The notes: generated by a model not told the origin, from the letters alone. Numbered from the stretch's first letter, positions 42,918 to 51,945 are shown. The stretch is DNA of 64,000 bases from an uncultured Oscillospiraceae bacterium (GCA_900540535.1 UQGM01000004.1:1-64000); one strand, 5' to 3'. A program made the numbers and translations.

Positions 42918-43676
42918 ATGCCCCATCTTGTTGACGTAAGAGATGTTTACAAAATTTATAATCCAGGTGAAAATGAGGTTCACGCTTTAGACGGAATTTC
43001 CCTGACAATTGATGAGGGAGAATTTGTCGCCATTGTCGGACAGTCAGGTTCGGGAAAATCAACCCTGATGAATATGCTGGGTCTTCTTGATGTTCCCACA
43101 AGCGGAGAATACTATTTAAACGGAAATAATACTGAAGGTCTTACCGATGATGAGCAGTCGGAAATTAGAAACAAGGAAATAGGCTTTATCTTCCAGGGCT
43201 TTAATCTTATTCCCAGCCTTACGGCAAGAGAAAATGTGGAACTGCCTTTGGTTTACAGAGGAATGGGCGCTGATGAACGTAAAAAGCTCGCAGTTGAAGC
43301 CCTCGAAAGAGTCGGAATGGGTCACAGAATAAATCACCGTCCCGCTGAGATGTCAGGCGGTCAGCAGCAGCGTGTGGCAATAGCCCGTGCAGTTGCGGCA
43401 AAGCCTCCCGTTATACTTGCCGATGAACCCACAGGTAACCTTGACTCACACAGCGGCACAGAGGTTATGAAAATTCTCAACGAGCTGTGCGATGAGGGCA
43501 GAACCGTTATTCTTATCACTCACGATAATTCCATTGCAGAATCAGCAGGCAGAGTTATCAGAATACAGGACGGCAAAAAAATTGAGGACTATGTAAACGA
43601 ATCATATTTTGTTGCCCGTGAAGAGCGTATTAAGCAGAAAAAGCTCATGGAGCAAAAGAGTGAATCCGAAAAATAA
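42918..43676 (+). CDS. ABC transporter ATP-binding protein (MacB/LolD type)
   Basis: 252 residues. Walker A is GQSGSGKST, the Q-loop is FIFQGFNLIPSLTARENVELP, the signature is MSGGQQQRVAIARAV and Walker B is VILADEPTGNLD. This subfamily drives MacB/FtsX-like permeases for peptide or lipoprotein export. No permease gene is next to it and a terminator follows, so the partner is encoded elsewhere. A charged 30-residue C-terminal extension is present. Confidence 0.9.
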   Translation: MPHLVDVRDVYKIYNPGENEVHALDGISLTIDEGEFVAIVGQSGSGKSTLMNMLGLLDVPTSGEYYLNGNNTEGLTDDEQSEIRNKEIGFIFQGFNLIPSLTARENVELPLVYRGMGADERKKLAVEALERVGMGHRINHRPAEMSGGQQQRVAIARAVAAKPPVILADEPTGNLDSHSGTEVMKILNELCDEGRTVILITHDNSIAESAGRVIRIQDGKKIEDYVNESYFVAREERIKQKKLMEQKSESEK

Positions 43677-43692
43677 AATAAATAGAAAGTTA

Positions 43693-43729
43693 AAACCCGC
43701 TAAGATTTTACTCAGCGGGTTCGGTTTTT
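43693..43729. terminator. Bidirectional terminator
   Basis: AACCCGCT/AGCGGGTT, loop of 12 nt, with T-rich tails on both strands between the convergent ABC and permease genes. Confidence 0.75.
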
Positions 43730-43737
43730 ATATGTGA

Positions 43738-45087
43738 TTATGATTTTTTCTTCTGTGCAGGAGAAAAATAAATCAGTGAAAGCAGTACCGGCACAGTAAA
43801 TATCAGAGTTACCGGAATCAAATCCGGGTTTCTCAGCGCACCGAAAAGCACTATACATGAACCGACACTTGCAAGGATCGGACATACAATACCGAAAAAT
43901 GCGCTTTTGATTTCTCCCTTTTTATAAAGGCGATACACTTTATAATAAAGAGGAATATACATAGCGTAGCTCATGGCGACGGATACTTCGGAAATATCTG
44001 AATTTTCCATAAGATTCCTTGACGATACAAAATAGTGGACAAAACACCAAATAAGAGTAAAGACAAAAGCGATTGCCGCTGATGTCAGGGGAATATTACT
44101 CTTTTTGCTGAGCTTTGAAACCGACTCTGAAAAGGGTATCATATTATCCCTGACAGCCAGAGAATAGGGCATACGGATAAACCCTAAAATTATACCGTTG
44201 ACCGTTCCCATAACGGATATGATTATGAAAATCAGAATTATCTTTCCCCCTGCTGCTCCGAACAGAGATTCAGCAATTGCATAAACATGAGAATCTCCCA
44301 TGGAGATTATTGCATCGGGACCAAGGAAAAACGATACACCTATAAAATAGGATACATAAACGCCCAAAACAATAAGGGGACCTATTACAAGGGCTCGGGG
44401 GAGATTTTTTGATTCATTTTTTATCTCATGGGAAATTGACGTTGAGATAATCCATCCGTCATAGGAAAAAGCAATGGGTGCTACTGCACTTATCCAGCCC
44501 ACTGAGCTTACCACGGTTTCAGGCGAAGCTGACAAAGCTTTAGAATCTCCGAACAAAATTCCTGCCACTGCAAAGAGCACCAGAGGTATAAGCTTTACCA
44601 AAGTGGAAAGGTTTTGGAACAAGGCTCCAAACTTAGGCGCAATGCAGTTATAGACATATGAAAAACAGCAGAAAACAAGTCCTATTGCCATTTCGGTACT
44701 AAGCTTATTTTCTATACCGAAAAGCATACATGTATAAATACCTATAACCCTCGACACTACAACCAACAACGCCGGGTAATAGACAAATGTCTGAAACCAT
44801 CCGGCAGCACAGGCTGCTCTGGGTGAAATAAACTCCTCGGCATATCCTATAAGACCTCCCGCCGAGCCCGTTCTTTTTGCAAGCTCGCCAAAGGTAAGTC
44901 CGCCGAAAACAATGCTTATAGCTCCAAGGGCGAAAACTAAAACTCCCTTTATTACACTTCCTCCGGAAGCATACAGAATATTGTCCGTTTTAAAAAATAT
45001 ACCTGAACCTATGCATATGCCTACAATCATCGTGACCGCTGTAGGCAGAGAATATTTTTTCGTGCTTTCCTTTGTTATATTCACCAC
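43738..45087 (-). CDS. APC-superfamily amino acid permease
   Basis: 449 residues, 12 helices. The helix 1 unwinding motif VGICIGSGIFFKTDNIL and the helix 6 region SYDGWIISTSISHEIKNESKNLPRA are those of LAT/SteT-like exchangers. The start is one of two tandem GTG codons (45087 or 45084) behind AAGGCG. Two identical 17-bp palindromic boxes lie 40 bp upstream (45127-45160). The amino acid carried cannot be read from the sequence. Confidence 0.88.
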   Translation of the reverse strand: MVNITKESTKKYSLPTAVTMIVGICIGSGIFFKTDNILYASGGSVIKGVLVFALGAISIVFGGLTFGELAKRTGSAGGLIGYAEEFISPRAACAAGWFQTFVYYPALLVVVSRVIGIYTCMLFGIENKLSTEMAIGLVFCCFSYVYNCIAPKFGALFQNLSTLVKLIPLVLFAVAGILFGDSKALSASPETVVSSVGWISAVAPIAFSYDGWIISTSISHEIKNESKNLPRALVIGPLIVLGVYVSYFIGVSFFLGPDAIISMGDSHVYAIAESLFGAAGGKIILIFIIISVMGTVNGIILGFIRMPYSLAVRDNMIPFSESVSKLSKKSNIPLTSAAIAFVFTLIWCFVHYFVSSRNLMENSDISEVSVAMSYAMYIPLYYKVYRLYKKGEIKSAFFGIVCPILASVGSCIVLFGALRNPDLIPVTLIFTVPVLLSLIYFSPAQKKKS

Positions 45088-45126
45088 CGCCTTAATAGTA
45101 TTGCCGCTTTAAAGTCTTAAAGTAAA

Positions 45127-45160
45127 ATGAAAATATTTCACCTATGAAAATATTTCACCT
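45127..45160. repeat. Tandem palindromic boxes upstream of the permease gene
   Basis: ATGAAAATATTTCACCT occurs twice back to back (45127-45143 and 45144-45160). Each contains the inverted repeat TGAAA-ATA-TTTCA. The position is suited to regulator binding at the permease promoter. The rest of 45161-45392 is A/T-rich with nothing further recognised. Confidence 0.7.
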
Positions 45161-45392
45161 GTTACTAATTAATAGAATATTCGCTCTTTTTCCTCAGCCG
45201 GATTTTTGTGTAAACCTGCACTTCACTTACAAATATATTTATTGTATAAGATAATATACACAATCGCAAGAAAAAAATAAGCACAAAAATATTTTTTACA
45301 CTATTCTGAATATTATTTTGTATCTCATGCGCTGTAAACACATGAATTTTGATTTTAAAAATCCCGAAAACCCTGTAAAAAAGGCTTATTCC

Positions 45393-45422
45393 TTGACAAA
45401 AGGCAGTAAAATTTGATATTAT
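45393..45422 (+). promoter_or_regulatory. Promoter of the pseudokinase operon
   Basis: TTGACA (45393-45398), 18 bp, TATTAT (45417-45422) preceded by TGA (extended -10). The leader holds two small stems, CAGAGA/TCTCTG and CCGCA/TGCGG (45460-45492). Confidence 0.7.
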
Positions 45423-45514
45423 ATCGTGTAATGTAAAAGTAAGAAGCTGTATTATTACGCAGAGAAAAATCTCTGTACCGCAAATGCGGAAAAAACAGGA
45501 GAGGATTAACTGTT

Positions 45515-47224
45515 ATGAATACTGAAAATCTTTGTATGAATTGCATGAGGGAAACAGGCGGCGAAAAGCAGTGCCCTTACTGTGGATTTCGTGCCGATTC
45601 TCCTCAGCTGCTGCCCTATCTGCCCCTTCGCACAGTTGTCGGTGGTCGTTATATCGTAGGCCGACTGCTGGAATTTAACGGCGACGGTGCAACATACATG
45701 GGATGGGATTCTAACCAGAATACGCCGGTGTGCATAAGAGAATTCCTGCCTGACGCCATCTCTCAGAGAGACGCCGATACCCTTGAGCTTAAACCTCAGG
45801 AGGGTTCAGAGGCAGTTTTCAGCGACTGCTATCAGAGCTTCCTCGAGCTTTGGCGCAAGCTTGTGAGAATGAGAGGTCTCACAGCACTTATTTCCGCTTT
45901 CGACATAGTCGAGGACTACGGTACAGCTTACGCTGTGTCTGAACATATTGAGGGCATAACTCTTAGGGATTATCTGCTTCAGAGCAAAAACGGATATATT
46001 TCCTGGGAACAGGCTCGTGCAATGTTCATGCCTGTGCTTTCCACTCTCGGAACACTCCATACAGCAGGAATAATTCACAGAGGTATTTCTCCCTCAACGC
46101 TTTTAATCGGCAATGATAATAAAGTTCGTATAACAGGCTTCAGCATAGGTCAGGCAAGAACTGCCAGAGGCGATATAACAGCTCAGCTTTTCCCCGGCTA
46201 TGCAGCCATTGAACAGTATGGCTTTGAAGGCAGACAGGGTCCCTGGACCGACATATATGCTTTCGCTGCTGTTCTTTACAGAGCTCTTATAGGCAGCACT
46301 CCCATTGAGGCAACCTCAAGAGTTACTAACGATAAGATGATGATTCCCGGCAAATTTGCAGAGCAGATTCCCGCTTATGTAATAAACGCAATCATCAACG
46401 CCATGCAGATTCTTCCCGAGGACAGAACTCATACTGTTGACCAGCTCAGAGGCGAGCTTTCCGCAGCATCGAGTATGTCAGGGGGCTACACCGCCGGTCT
46501 TCCTTATACAAAGGAAGAAGAAGAACCTGTTAAAAAACAGAAGCAGGGTATGAGCAAGGAAAATAAAAAAATAGCGTTTAAGGCAGGACTTCTCAGTGCA
46601 GCAGCATGTATTGTAATTATTGTATTAGTGGTTCTTATTGCTTTCCGTGAAGATATTTTCCATAAAGACGGCAGCGAGGATATACTCCCTTCCGGAAGTG
46701 TAACCGAACAGCAGGTTAAAATACCCAATTTCGTCGGACAGTATTACTCCACTATCCGTGCAACTGCCAGCTGGAATGCAACTTATGACTTTACAGTCAA
46801 AGAGGAATACAGCGACAGCGTTACTGAGGGTATGGTTATTTCTCAGAGCCCCGATGCTGATTCAACTGAAACTCTTCCTGTAAACGGAAAAATTAAAGTT
46901 ACTCTTGTAGTAAGCAAGGGACTTAAAGTTGCCAAAATCCCCAATGTTGTAAATTCAAAGTATGAAGATGCAGTTAAAGCTCTTGAAAAAGAAGGCTTTA
47001 CAAATATCAAAAAAGTTTTAAAGGTAAATGACGGCACTCATGAGGCAGGCACAGTATTTTCTATTACTCCCTCAGATTTCGATAAAGAGTACCGTGTTGA
47101 TGAGCAAATCTTCATCCAGGTCTGGGATGAACCTGCCACTACATCGGAGACTGCGCCCACAGATGCTCCTGCCGGTGATACATCTACCACAGCAGCTGCA
47201 CCTGAGCAGGATGCCGCCCAGTAA
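45515..47224 (+). CDS. Zinc-ribbon, pseudokinase and PASTA membrane protein
   Basis: 569 residues. A Cys4 zinc ribbon (C7, C10, C20, C23) is followed by an Hanks-type kinase fold (about 40-320), one membrane helix (about 353-376), two PASTA domains (about 398-535) and a Thr/Ala-rich tail. The fold is degenerate at the active site: HRD is HRG (188-190), the Asn of the catalytic loop is Thr195, DFG is GFS (208-210) and the beta-3 Lys is Arg75; the TDIYAF segment is kept. Catalysis is therefore unlikely, and a scaffold or muropeptide-sensing role is inferred. It heads a row with obgE and mrnC. Confidence 0.85.
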   Translation: MNTENLCMNCMRETGGEKQCPYCGFRADSPQLLPYLPLRTVVGGRYIVGRLLEFNGDGATYMGWDSNQNTPVCIREFLPDAISQRDADTLELKPQEGSEAVFSDCYQSFLELWRKLVRMRGLTALISAFDIVEDYGTAYAVSEHIEGITLRDYLLQSKNGYISWEQARAMFMPVLSTLGTLHTAGIIHRGISPSTLLIGNDNKVRITGFSIGQARTARGDITAQLFPGYAAIEQYGFEGRQGPWTDIYAFAAVLYRALIGSTPIEATSRVTNDKMMIPGKFAEQIPAYVINAIINAMQILPEDRTHTVDQLRGELSAASSMSGGYTAGLPYTKEEEEPVKKQKQGMSKENKKIAFKAGLLSAAACIVIIVLVVLIAFREDIFHKDGSEDILPSGSVTEQQVKIPNFVGQYYSTIRATASWNATYDFTVKEEYSDSVTEGMVISQSPDADSTETLPVNGKIKVTLVVSKGLKVAKIPNVVNSKYEDAVKALEKEGFTNIKKVLKVNDGTHEAGTVFSITPSDFDKEYRVDEQIFIQVWDEPATTSETAPTDAPAGDTSTTAAAPEQDAAQ

Positions 47225-47297
47225 GTTTTATAAGGAAATTTTAAATTGCCGCTTCGTTAACTGCGTTGCGGCAATTGCTATGAAAGGAGCATGACTG

Positions 47298-47747
47298 ATG
47301 TTAAACGTAAGAAATTTTTCCGAAAAAGACCGGGATACTTACATTGATATGAGTAAGGATTTTTACAGCGGTGACAGCGCCATTGCCCCTGTTTCAGACG
47401 AAAATTTTTCCAAAACCTTCTCAGCCGTTTTAAGCGGTGATAAAGGCGTAAGAGGATGCATAATAGAGAAAGACGGCGAAACTGCCGGATACGCTCTTCT
47501 CCCCTATTTCTGGAGCTGTGAAGCCGGAGGCACAACTGTGGTTCTCGATGAGCTCTATATTCTCCCTCAGTTCAGAGGTTCAGGACTGGGCTCAGAGTTT
47601 ATGAAGTGGCTTTTAAAGGAATATGAAAATACTCCGAGAATACGCCTTGAGGTATGCCACGCAAATCTTCGGGTAAAACATCTTTATGAAAGATTCGGAT
47701 TCGAAGAGCTGCCATATATTCAGATGACTAAAGACAAAACCCTTTAA
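47298..47747 (+). CDS. GNAT-family N-acetyltransferase
   Basis: 149 residues. Motif A is VVLDELYILPQFRGSGLGSEF and motif B is EVCHANLRVKHLYERFGFEE. AGGAG lies 9 nt before the ATG. A GC-rich stem AATTGCCGC/GCGGCAATT (47244-47276) without a T tract separates it from the pseudokinase gene. It ends 12 nt before obgE, so it is likely co-transcribed. Substrate unknown. Confidence 0.86.
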   Translation: MLNVRNFSEKDRDTYIDMSKDFYSGDSAIAPVSDENFSKTFSAVLSGDKGVRGCIIEKDGETAGYALLPYFWSCEAGGTTVVLDELYILPQFRGSGLGSEFMKWLLKEYENTPRIRLEVCHANLRVKHLYERFGFEELPYIQMTKDKTL

Positions 47748-47759
47748 GGAGGGAAAAAT

Positions 47760-49028
47760 ATGTTTGTAGATAAAGTTAAAATTAAAATCAAAGCCGGTGA
47801 CGGAGGAAACGGAGCAGTTTCTTTCCACCGTGAAAAATACATCGCCTCGGGAGGTCCTGACGGCGGTGACGGAGGAAGAGGCGGAAACATCATATTTGTA
47901 GCCGACTCAAACCTCTCTACTCTTGCTGATTTCCGTTACAAAAGAAAATACACAGCTTCATCAGGTCAGAACGGCTCTGCCGGAAGAAGAAACGGCAAAA
48001 AGGGCGAGGATCTTATAATCAGAGTTCCCAAGGGAACTGTTATCCGTGAAGCTGAGACAAATACCATTATGGCTGATATGTCCGGGGACGAGCCTTTTAT
48101 CGCCGCTAAAGGCGGAAGAGGCGGCTGGGGCAATCCTCATTTTGCCACACCCACAAGACAGACTCCCCGATTTGCCAAAAACGGAACTCCAGGCGAGGAA
48201 TGGGAAGTTATTCTGGAACTCAAACTCCTTGCTGATGTGGGACTTATCGGTTTCCCCAACGTCGGCAAATCCACCCTTGTTTCCGTTGTCAGCGCAGCAA
48301 AGCCCATTATAGCTGACTATCACTTTACCACAATCACACCTGTTTTAGGCGTTGTAACTCACCGTGATACCTCCTTTGTAATGGCTGATATTCCCGGACT
48401 TATTGAAGGAGCCAGTGAGGGCATCGGTCTCGGTCACGAATTTTTACGCCACGTTGAACGCTGCCGTATGCTGGTACACGTTGTGGACGTTTCAGGCAGT
48501 GAGGGCAGAGATCCAATTGAGGACTTTGAAATAATCAACCGTGAGCTTGCCGACTTTAACAAAGAGCTTTCAGAGCGTCCCCAGATAGTTGCAGGCAATA
48601 AAATCGACCTTGCAGAGGACGACGTAAAGGAAAGATTCATTAAATATGTAACCGACAAGGGATATGAGTTTTATCCTATATGTGCTCCGATTTTAGAGGG
48701 CACAACAGAGCTTCTTGACGCAGTTTGCAGAAAGCTCAAGGACTTGCCTCCCATTGTCCGCTACGAAAGCAGCGAAATCCCACTTGAAGCTCTTGAGAGC
48801 AAAGCCGGCGAAACCTTTACTATAACAGTACAGGACGGCATCTACTTTGTAGACGCTCCGAAGCTTGTTCCCGTTCTTTCGAGAGTTGACCTTGACGACT
48901 ATGAGTCCCTTCAGTATTTCCAGAGAGTTTTAAGGTCATCAGGCATTATTGATGCTCTTCTCGAAAAGGGTATACAGGAGGGCGACACCGTAAGCCTTTA
49001 TGATATTGAATTTGAGTTTGTAAACTGA
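47760..49028 (+). CDS. obgE: Obg/CgtA family GTPase
   Basis: 422 residues. Glycine-rich Obg fold (about 1-158, with GGDGGRGGN-type repeats), G domain with G1 GFPNVGKST, G3 DIPGLIEGA and G4 NKID, and a C-terminal OCT domain typical of Gram-positive Obg. Essential GTPase for 50S assembly and, in spore-formers, sporulation entry. GGAGGG precedes the ATG. Confidence 0.97.
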   Translation: MFVDKVKIKIKAGDGGNGAVSFHREKYIASGGPDGGDGGRGGNIIFVADSNLSTLADFRYKRKYTASSGQNGSAGRRNGKKGEDLIIRVPKGTVIREAETNTIMADMSGDEPFIAAKGGRGGWGNPHFATPTRQTPRFAKNGTPGEEWEVILELKLLADVGLIGFPNVGKSTLVSVVSAAKPIIADYHFTTITPVLGVVTHRDTSFVMADIPGLIEGASEGIGLGHEFLRHVERCRMLVHVVDVSGSEGRDPIEDFEIINRELADFNKELSERPQIVAGNKIDLAEDDVKERFIKYVTDKGYEFYPICAPILEGTTELLDAVCRKLKDLPPIVRYESSEIPLEALESKAGETFTITVQDGIYFVDAPKLVPVLSRVDLDDYESLQYFQRVLRSSGIIDALLEKGIQEGDTVSLYDIEFEFVN

Positions 49029-49040
49029 CGGGGTGAAAAA

Positions 49041-49433
49041 ATGGAAACACTTTCAGGAAAATCTTGCGATCCCCTTCAGCTAAGCTCTCTTTCCCTTGCC
49101 TTTGTAGGCGACACTGTTTATGATCTTCTTGTACGTGAATCTCTCGTTACAGATGCTAACAGACCCGTAAACGCTCTTCACAAACTTGCAGTGGAACAGG
49201 TAAAGGCATCCGCTCAGGCAAAAGCCATAAAGGACATTCTTCCCATGCTTTCAGAAGAGGAAGAAGCGGTTTTTAAAAGAGCACGAAATACAAGGACAAA
49301 TCATTTACCTAAAAACTCAAACCCGGCCGATTATCACTATGCTACGGGACTTGAAGCCCTTTTCGGTTACCTGTACCTGAAAGGTGAAACTCAGCGTATT
49401 CGTGAAATTTTCCGTTTGATAAACGACAGGTAA
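49041..49433 (+). CDS. mrnC: Mini-ribonuclease III
   Basis: 130 residues, RNase III catalytic domain without an RNA-binding domain, matures 23S rRNA ends. Conserved LAFVGDTVYDLLVRE and the C-terminal ATGLEALFGYLYLKG hold the acidic metal ligands. It lies 12 nt after obgE; in Bacillus it is next to cysS instead. Confidence 0.94.
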   Translation: METLSGKSCDPLQLSSLSLAFVGDTVYDLLVRESLVTDANRPVNALHKLAVEQVKASAQAKAIKDILPMLSEEEEAVFKRARNTRTNHLPKNSNPADYHYATGLEALFGYLYLKGETQRIREIFRLINDR

Positions 49434-49552
49434 CGGCATATAATATTTGGTATGCAGACCTTCCGGTCTATTTTTAAAAAATTTGTTCATCAGCGCAGTT
49501 ATCCCTTAAGAAGTCTTTTCTATGAAAAAATATTTTACGGCGGTGATTCAGC

Positions 49553-50452
49553 GTGAAAAAAGCAACCAAATTCACTTCTCCCGGACGCAGCAGAGTAAGA
49601 GAGATAATAACTCATCTTATTTTCTGTACCGCAGGATGCTTTCTCTATTCCGTGGGCGTAAATATGTTTACTGCTCCCAACCAGATAGCTCCCGGCGGCG
49701 CAACAGGTCTTGCAATAGTTATTAACTATGTTGCCGACGTTATACCTATCGGTACTGCAAACCTTTTAATCAATATCCCTCTTTTCCTCCTTGCGTGGAA
49801 ATTTCTGGGATTCAAATTTATAGTAGGCTCTGCCGGCGTTACGGTTCTGCTTTCGGCAATGCTCGATATAACAGGAACCTTTCTTCCCGCTTATCAGGGA
49901 GATGAGCTCCTCGCCTGCCTTTTCGGCGGCGTTCTCAACGGCGCAGGCCTTGCCCTCATACTTATGAGAGGATTTACCTCCGGCGGCACCGACATTATGG
50001 GCAGACTTTTCCGTCTGAAATGGCCCCATATGTCAATGGGCCGTGTTATACTGGCTGCCGATTTAATGGTTATCGCCATTTCAGGTATCGTCTTTAAGAG
50101 CATTGAAAGCGTCCTTTACGCTATAATCACCGTTTTCGTAAGCTCCAGAGCCATTGACTATATCCTCTACGGTACGGGCAACGGCAAAATGCTTATGGTA
50201 TTTACAGAGCACGCCGAAGATATCGCAAAGGCTATCACCGGTCAGACTCCAAGAGGCGTTTCAATTCTTCCCGTTAAAGGCGGATATACAGGCAAAGATA
50301 AAAACATGGTCATTTGTGCTGTAAGAAGCAGCGAAGTTTCAAGAATCAACAAAATCATCAATTCCGTTGACCCCAACACATTCACTATTATCAGCGAAGC
50401 AGGCGAAATTCTCGGTGAAGGCTTCAAGTCCGCCGATGAAAATAATCCCTGA
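49553..50452 (+). CDS. YitT family membrane protein (DUF161/DUF2179)
   Basis: 299 residues. Five to six membrane helices with GVNMFTAPNQIAPGGATGLAI and RGFTSGGTDIMGR (YitT core), then a cytoplasmic DUF2179 domain (about 215-285: GKMLMVFTEHAEDIAKAITGQ-like). The start is GTG with a weak GGCGGTGA site. Function unknown; the family is widespread in Firmicutes. Confidence 0.9.
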   Translation: MKKATKFTSPGRSRVREIITHLIFCTAGCFLYSVGVNMFTAPNQIAPGGATGLAIVINYVADVIPIGTANLLINIPLFLLAWKFLGFKFIVGSAGVTVLLSAMLDITGTFLPAYQGDELLACLFGGVLNGAGLALILMRGFTSGGTDIMGRLFRLKWPHMSMGRVILAADLMVIAISGIVFKSIESVLYAIITVFVSSRAIDYILYGTGNGKMLMVFTEHAEDIAKAITGQTPRGVSILPVKGGYTGKDKNMVICAVRSSEVSRINKIINSVDPNTFTIISEAGEILGEGFKSADENNP

Positions 50453-50476
50453 TGCAAAAGTACAGTTTTTGTATAT

Positions 50477-50505
50477 TTGCAAAGGTTTATATAATGTGAT
50501 AAAAT
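50477..50505 (+). promoter_or_regulatory. Promoter of the YebC-family gene
   Basis: TTGCAA (50477-50482), 17 bp, TAAAAT (50500-50505) with the extended -10 TGA. Confidence 0.65.
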
Positions 50506-50536
50506 AAAGAAGTATATTTTTTCAGGAGGATTTTAT

Positions 50537-51265
50537 ATGTCGGGACATTCAAAATGGAGTACAATTAAACGTAAAAAAGAAAAAACCGACGGTCAGCGTG
50601 CCAAGGTTTTCACTAAAATAGGCAGGGAAATCGCCGTTGCAGTTCGTGAAGGCGGTCCCGATCCGTCATCTAACTCAAAGCTTAAGGATGTTATCGCAAA
50701 GGCAAAGGCTAACAACGTTCCCAACGACAACATCGAGAGAATCATCAAAAAGGCTTCCGGCGACGGAAATGCTGACAACTATGAGGAAATCGTATACGAG
50801 GGATACGGTCCCTCAGGTATAGCTGTTATCGTCGAGGCTCTTACTGATAACCGCAACCGTACAGCTGCTGACGTTCGTCACTATTTCGACAAGTACGGCG
50901 GAAACATGGGTCAGACTGGCTGCGTTTCCTTTATGTTCACAAAGCAGGGCGTTATCCTTATTGAGAAAGAGGACGTAGACGAGGAAAAACTTATGGAAGA
51001 TGCTCTTGAAGCAGGTGCTTCCGATTTCCTTACAGACGATGATGTTTTCGATATCAGAACTGAGGTATCTGATTTAGGCGCAGTAAGAGATGCTCTTGAA
51101 GCAGCCGGATACACCTTCGTTTCAGCAGAGGTTGAATATGTTCCCAGTACATACACAACCCTTACAAACGAGGACGATATAAAGAACATGAGCAAGATGC
51201 TTGAGATGTTCGAGGATAACGACGACGTTCAGGCAGTTTGGCACAACTGGGAAAGCGAAGAATAA
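50537..51265 (+). CDS. YebC/PmpR family protein
   Basis: 242 residues, three-domain family starting SGHSKWSTIKRKKEKTDGQR, with GPSGIAVIVEALTDNRNRT and MGQTGCVSFMF in the middle. Annotated for years as transcriptional regulators; members of the family have more recently been linked to translation through difficult peptide stretches. AGGAGG precedes the ATG. Own promoter and terminator. Confidence 0.96.
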   Translation: MSGHSKWSTIKRKKEKTDGQRAKVFTKIGREIAVAVREGGPDPSSNSKLKDVIAKAKANNVPNDNIERIIKKASGDGNADNYEEIVYEGYGPSGIAVIVEALTDNRNRTAADVRHYFDKYGGNMGQTGCVSFMFTKQGVILIEKEDVDEEKLMEDALEAGASDFLTDDDVFDIRTEVSDLGAVRDALEAAGYTFVSAEVEYVPSTYTTLTNEDDIKNMSKMLEMFEDNDDVQAVWHNWESEE

Positions 51266-51271
51266 TAAAAG

Positions 51272-51300
51272 AGGCGTTCGATTGAACGCCTTATTTTTTT
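51272..51300 (+). terminator. Terminator after the YebC-family gene
   Basis: AGGCGTTC/GAACGCCT, 4-nt loop, then TTATTTTTTT. Confidence 0.9.
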
Positions 51301-51530
51301 GCATCCAAAGGATCATCACTTTCACATCTGTCTATATTTTAGAGTTAAAATATATTGATTTTATCTTTTAATACTTTTCTGAAATATACTCTTTAACATA
51401 GGCAAACCATATATATTGTTGATTCGCTCTTGACTTTCTCTATATATTGTGATATTCTTATTCCAGAAAAAGTTTTTGAAAACTTTTTCATCCAAAGTCC
51501 CGATAATGGGACTCTGAGGCGAAAAATGTC
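51301..51530. other. A/T-rich spacer with two small stems
   Basis: No gene recognised. AAAAAGTTTTTGAAAACTTTTT (51468-51490) and AGTCCCgataatGGGACT (51496-51513) can form stems; the pair resembles stems in the spacer at 63630-63830. Confidence 0.4.
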
Positions 51531-51607
51531 GAACATTTGTATTGACATTTGATTTTGATGTGGTATAATACCAATTGTAAGCGAGGAACAAATGTTCACC
51601 GAATGTT
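51531..51607 (+). promoter_or_regulatory. SOS-type promoter with LexA box
   Basis: Perfect TTGACA (51542-51547), 16 bp, perfect TATAAT (51564-51569). Downstream of the expected start is GAACAAATGTTC (51586-51597), a perfect GAAC-N4-GTTC SOS box. A half-matching CGAACATTTGTAT (51530-51542) overlaps the -35, and a further GTTC half-site is at 51604-51607. Confidence 0.7.
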
Positions 51608-51626
51608 CATTTAGGAGGTCTGCATT

Positions 51627-51890
51627 ATGGCAACAGGATCTGTTTTAACAATAATATTTGCACTGGTCGCAGGAGGACTGCTGGTTTTCGGATATATGCA
51701 TGAAGAGAAAGTTATCAAGTTTGAAGATAAGCTCGCTCATTCTATCGCAAAGGCTATTATCTCTTCACGTAAGGTTAAAGCTGCTGAAAAAGCTAACGAC
51801 TCTGTTTCAGCTTCAAGCACTGCAAAGCCCTTGACAATTAAAAGACGCAGAGCAGTAAGCACAGGTTCTGATTCCGGCAGAGCTGCTTAA
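51627..51890 (+). CDS. SOS-boxed small membrane protein
   Basis: 87 residues, no family recognised. One membrane helix (about 5-23), then an amphipathic, charged part (HEEKVIKFEDKLAHSIAKAI) and a Ser/Ala-rich, basic tail ending in RRR and a disordered stretch. No signal-peptidase site or LysM domain is evident. AGGAGG precedes the ATG. The promoter carries a perfect LexA box, which suggests damage induction; small inner-membrane division inhibitors (YneA, SidA) are regulated in this way, but similarity to them is only in size and topology. Confidence 0.7.
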   Translation: MATGSVLTIIFALVAGGLLVFGYMHEEKVIKFEDKLAHSIAKAIISSRKVKAAEKANDSVSASSTAKPLTIKRRRAVSTGSDSGRAA

Positions 51891-51945
51891 AGCCTTTGTC
51901 AAAAACCAATTTGAGTTATCCTCTTTTATAACTGCATTTATATAA

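Noticed and set aside
51361..51591. Minus-strand 76-codon ORF upstream of the SOS-boxed gene
   Set aside because: It overlaps the promoter and LexA region of the plus-strand gene and has no ribosome site or recognisable protein features.
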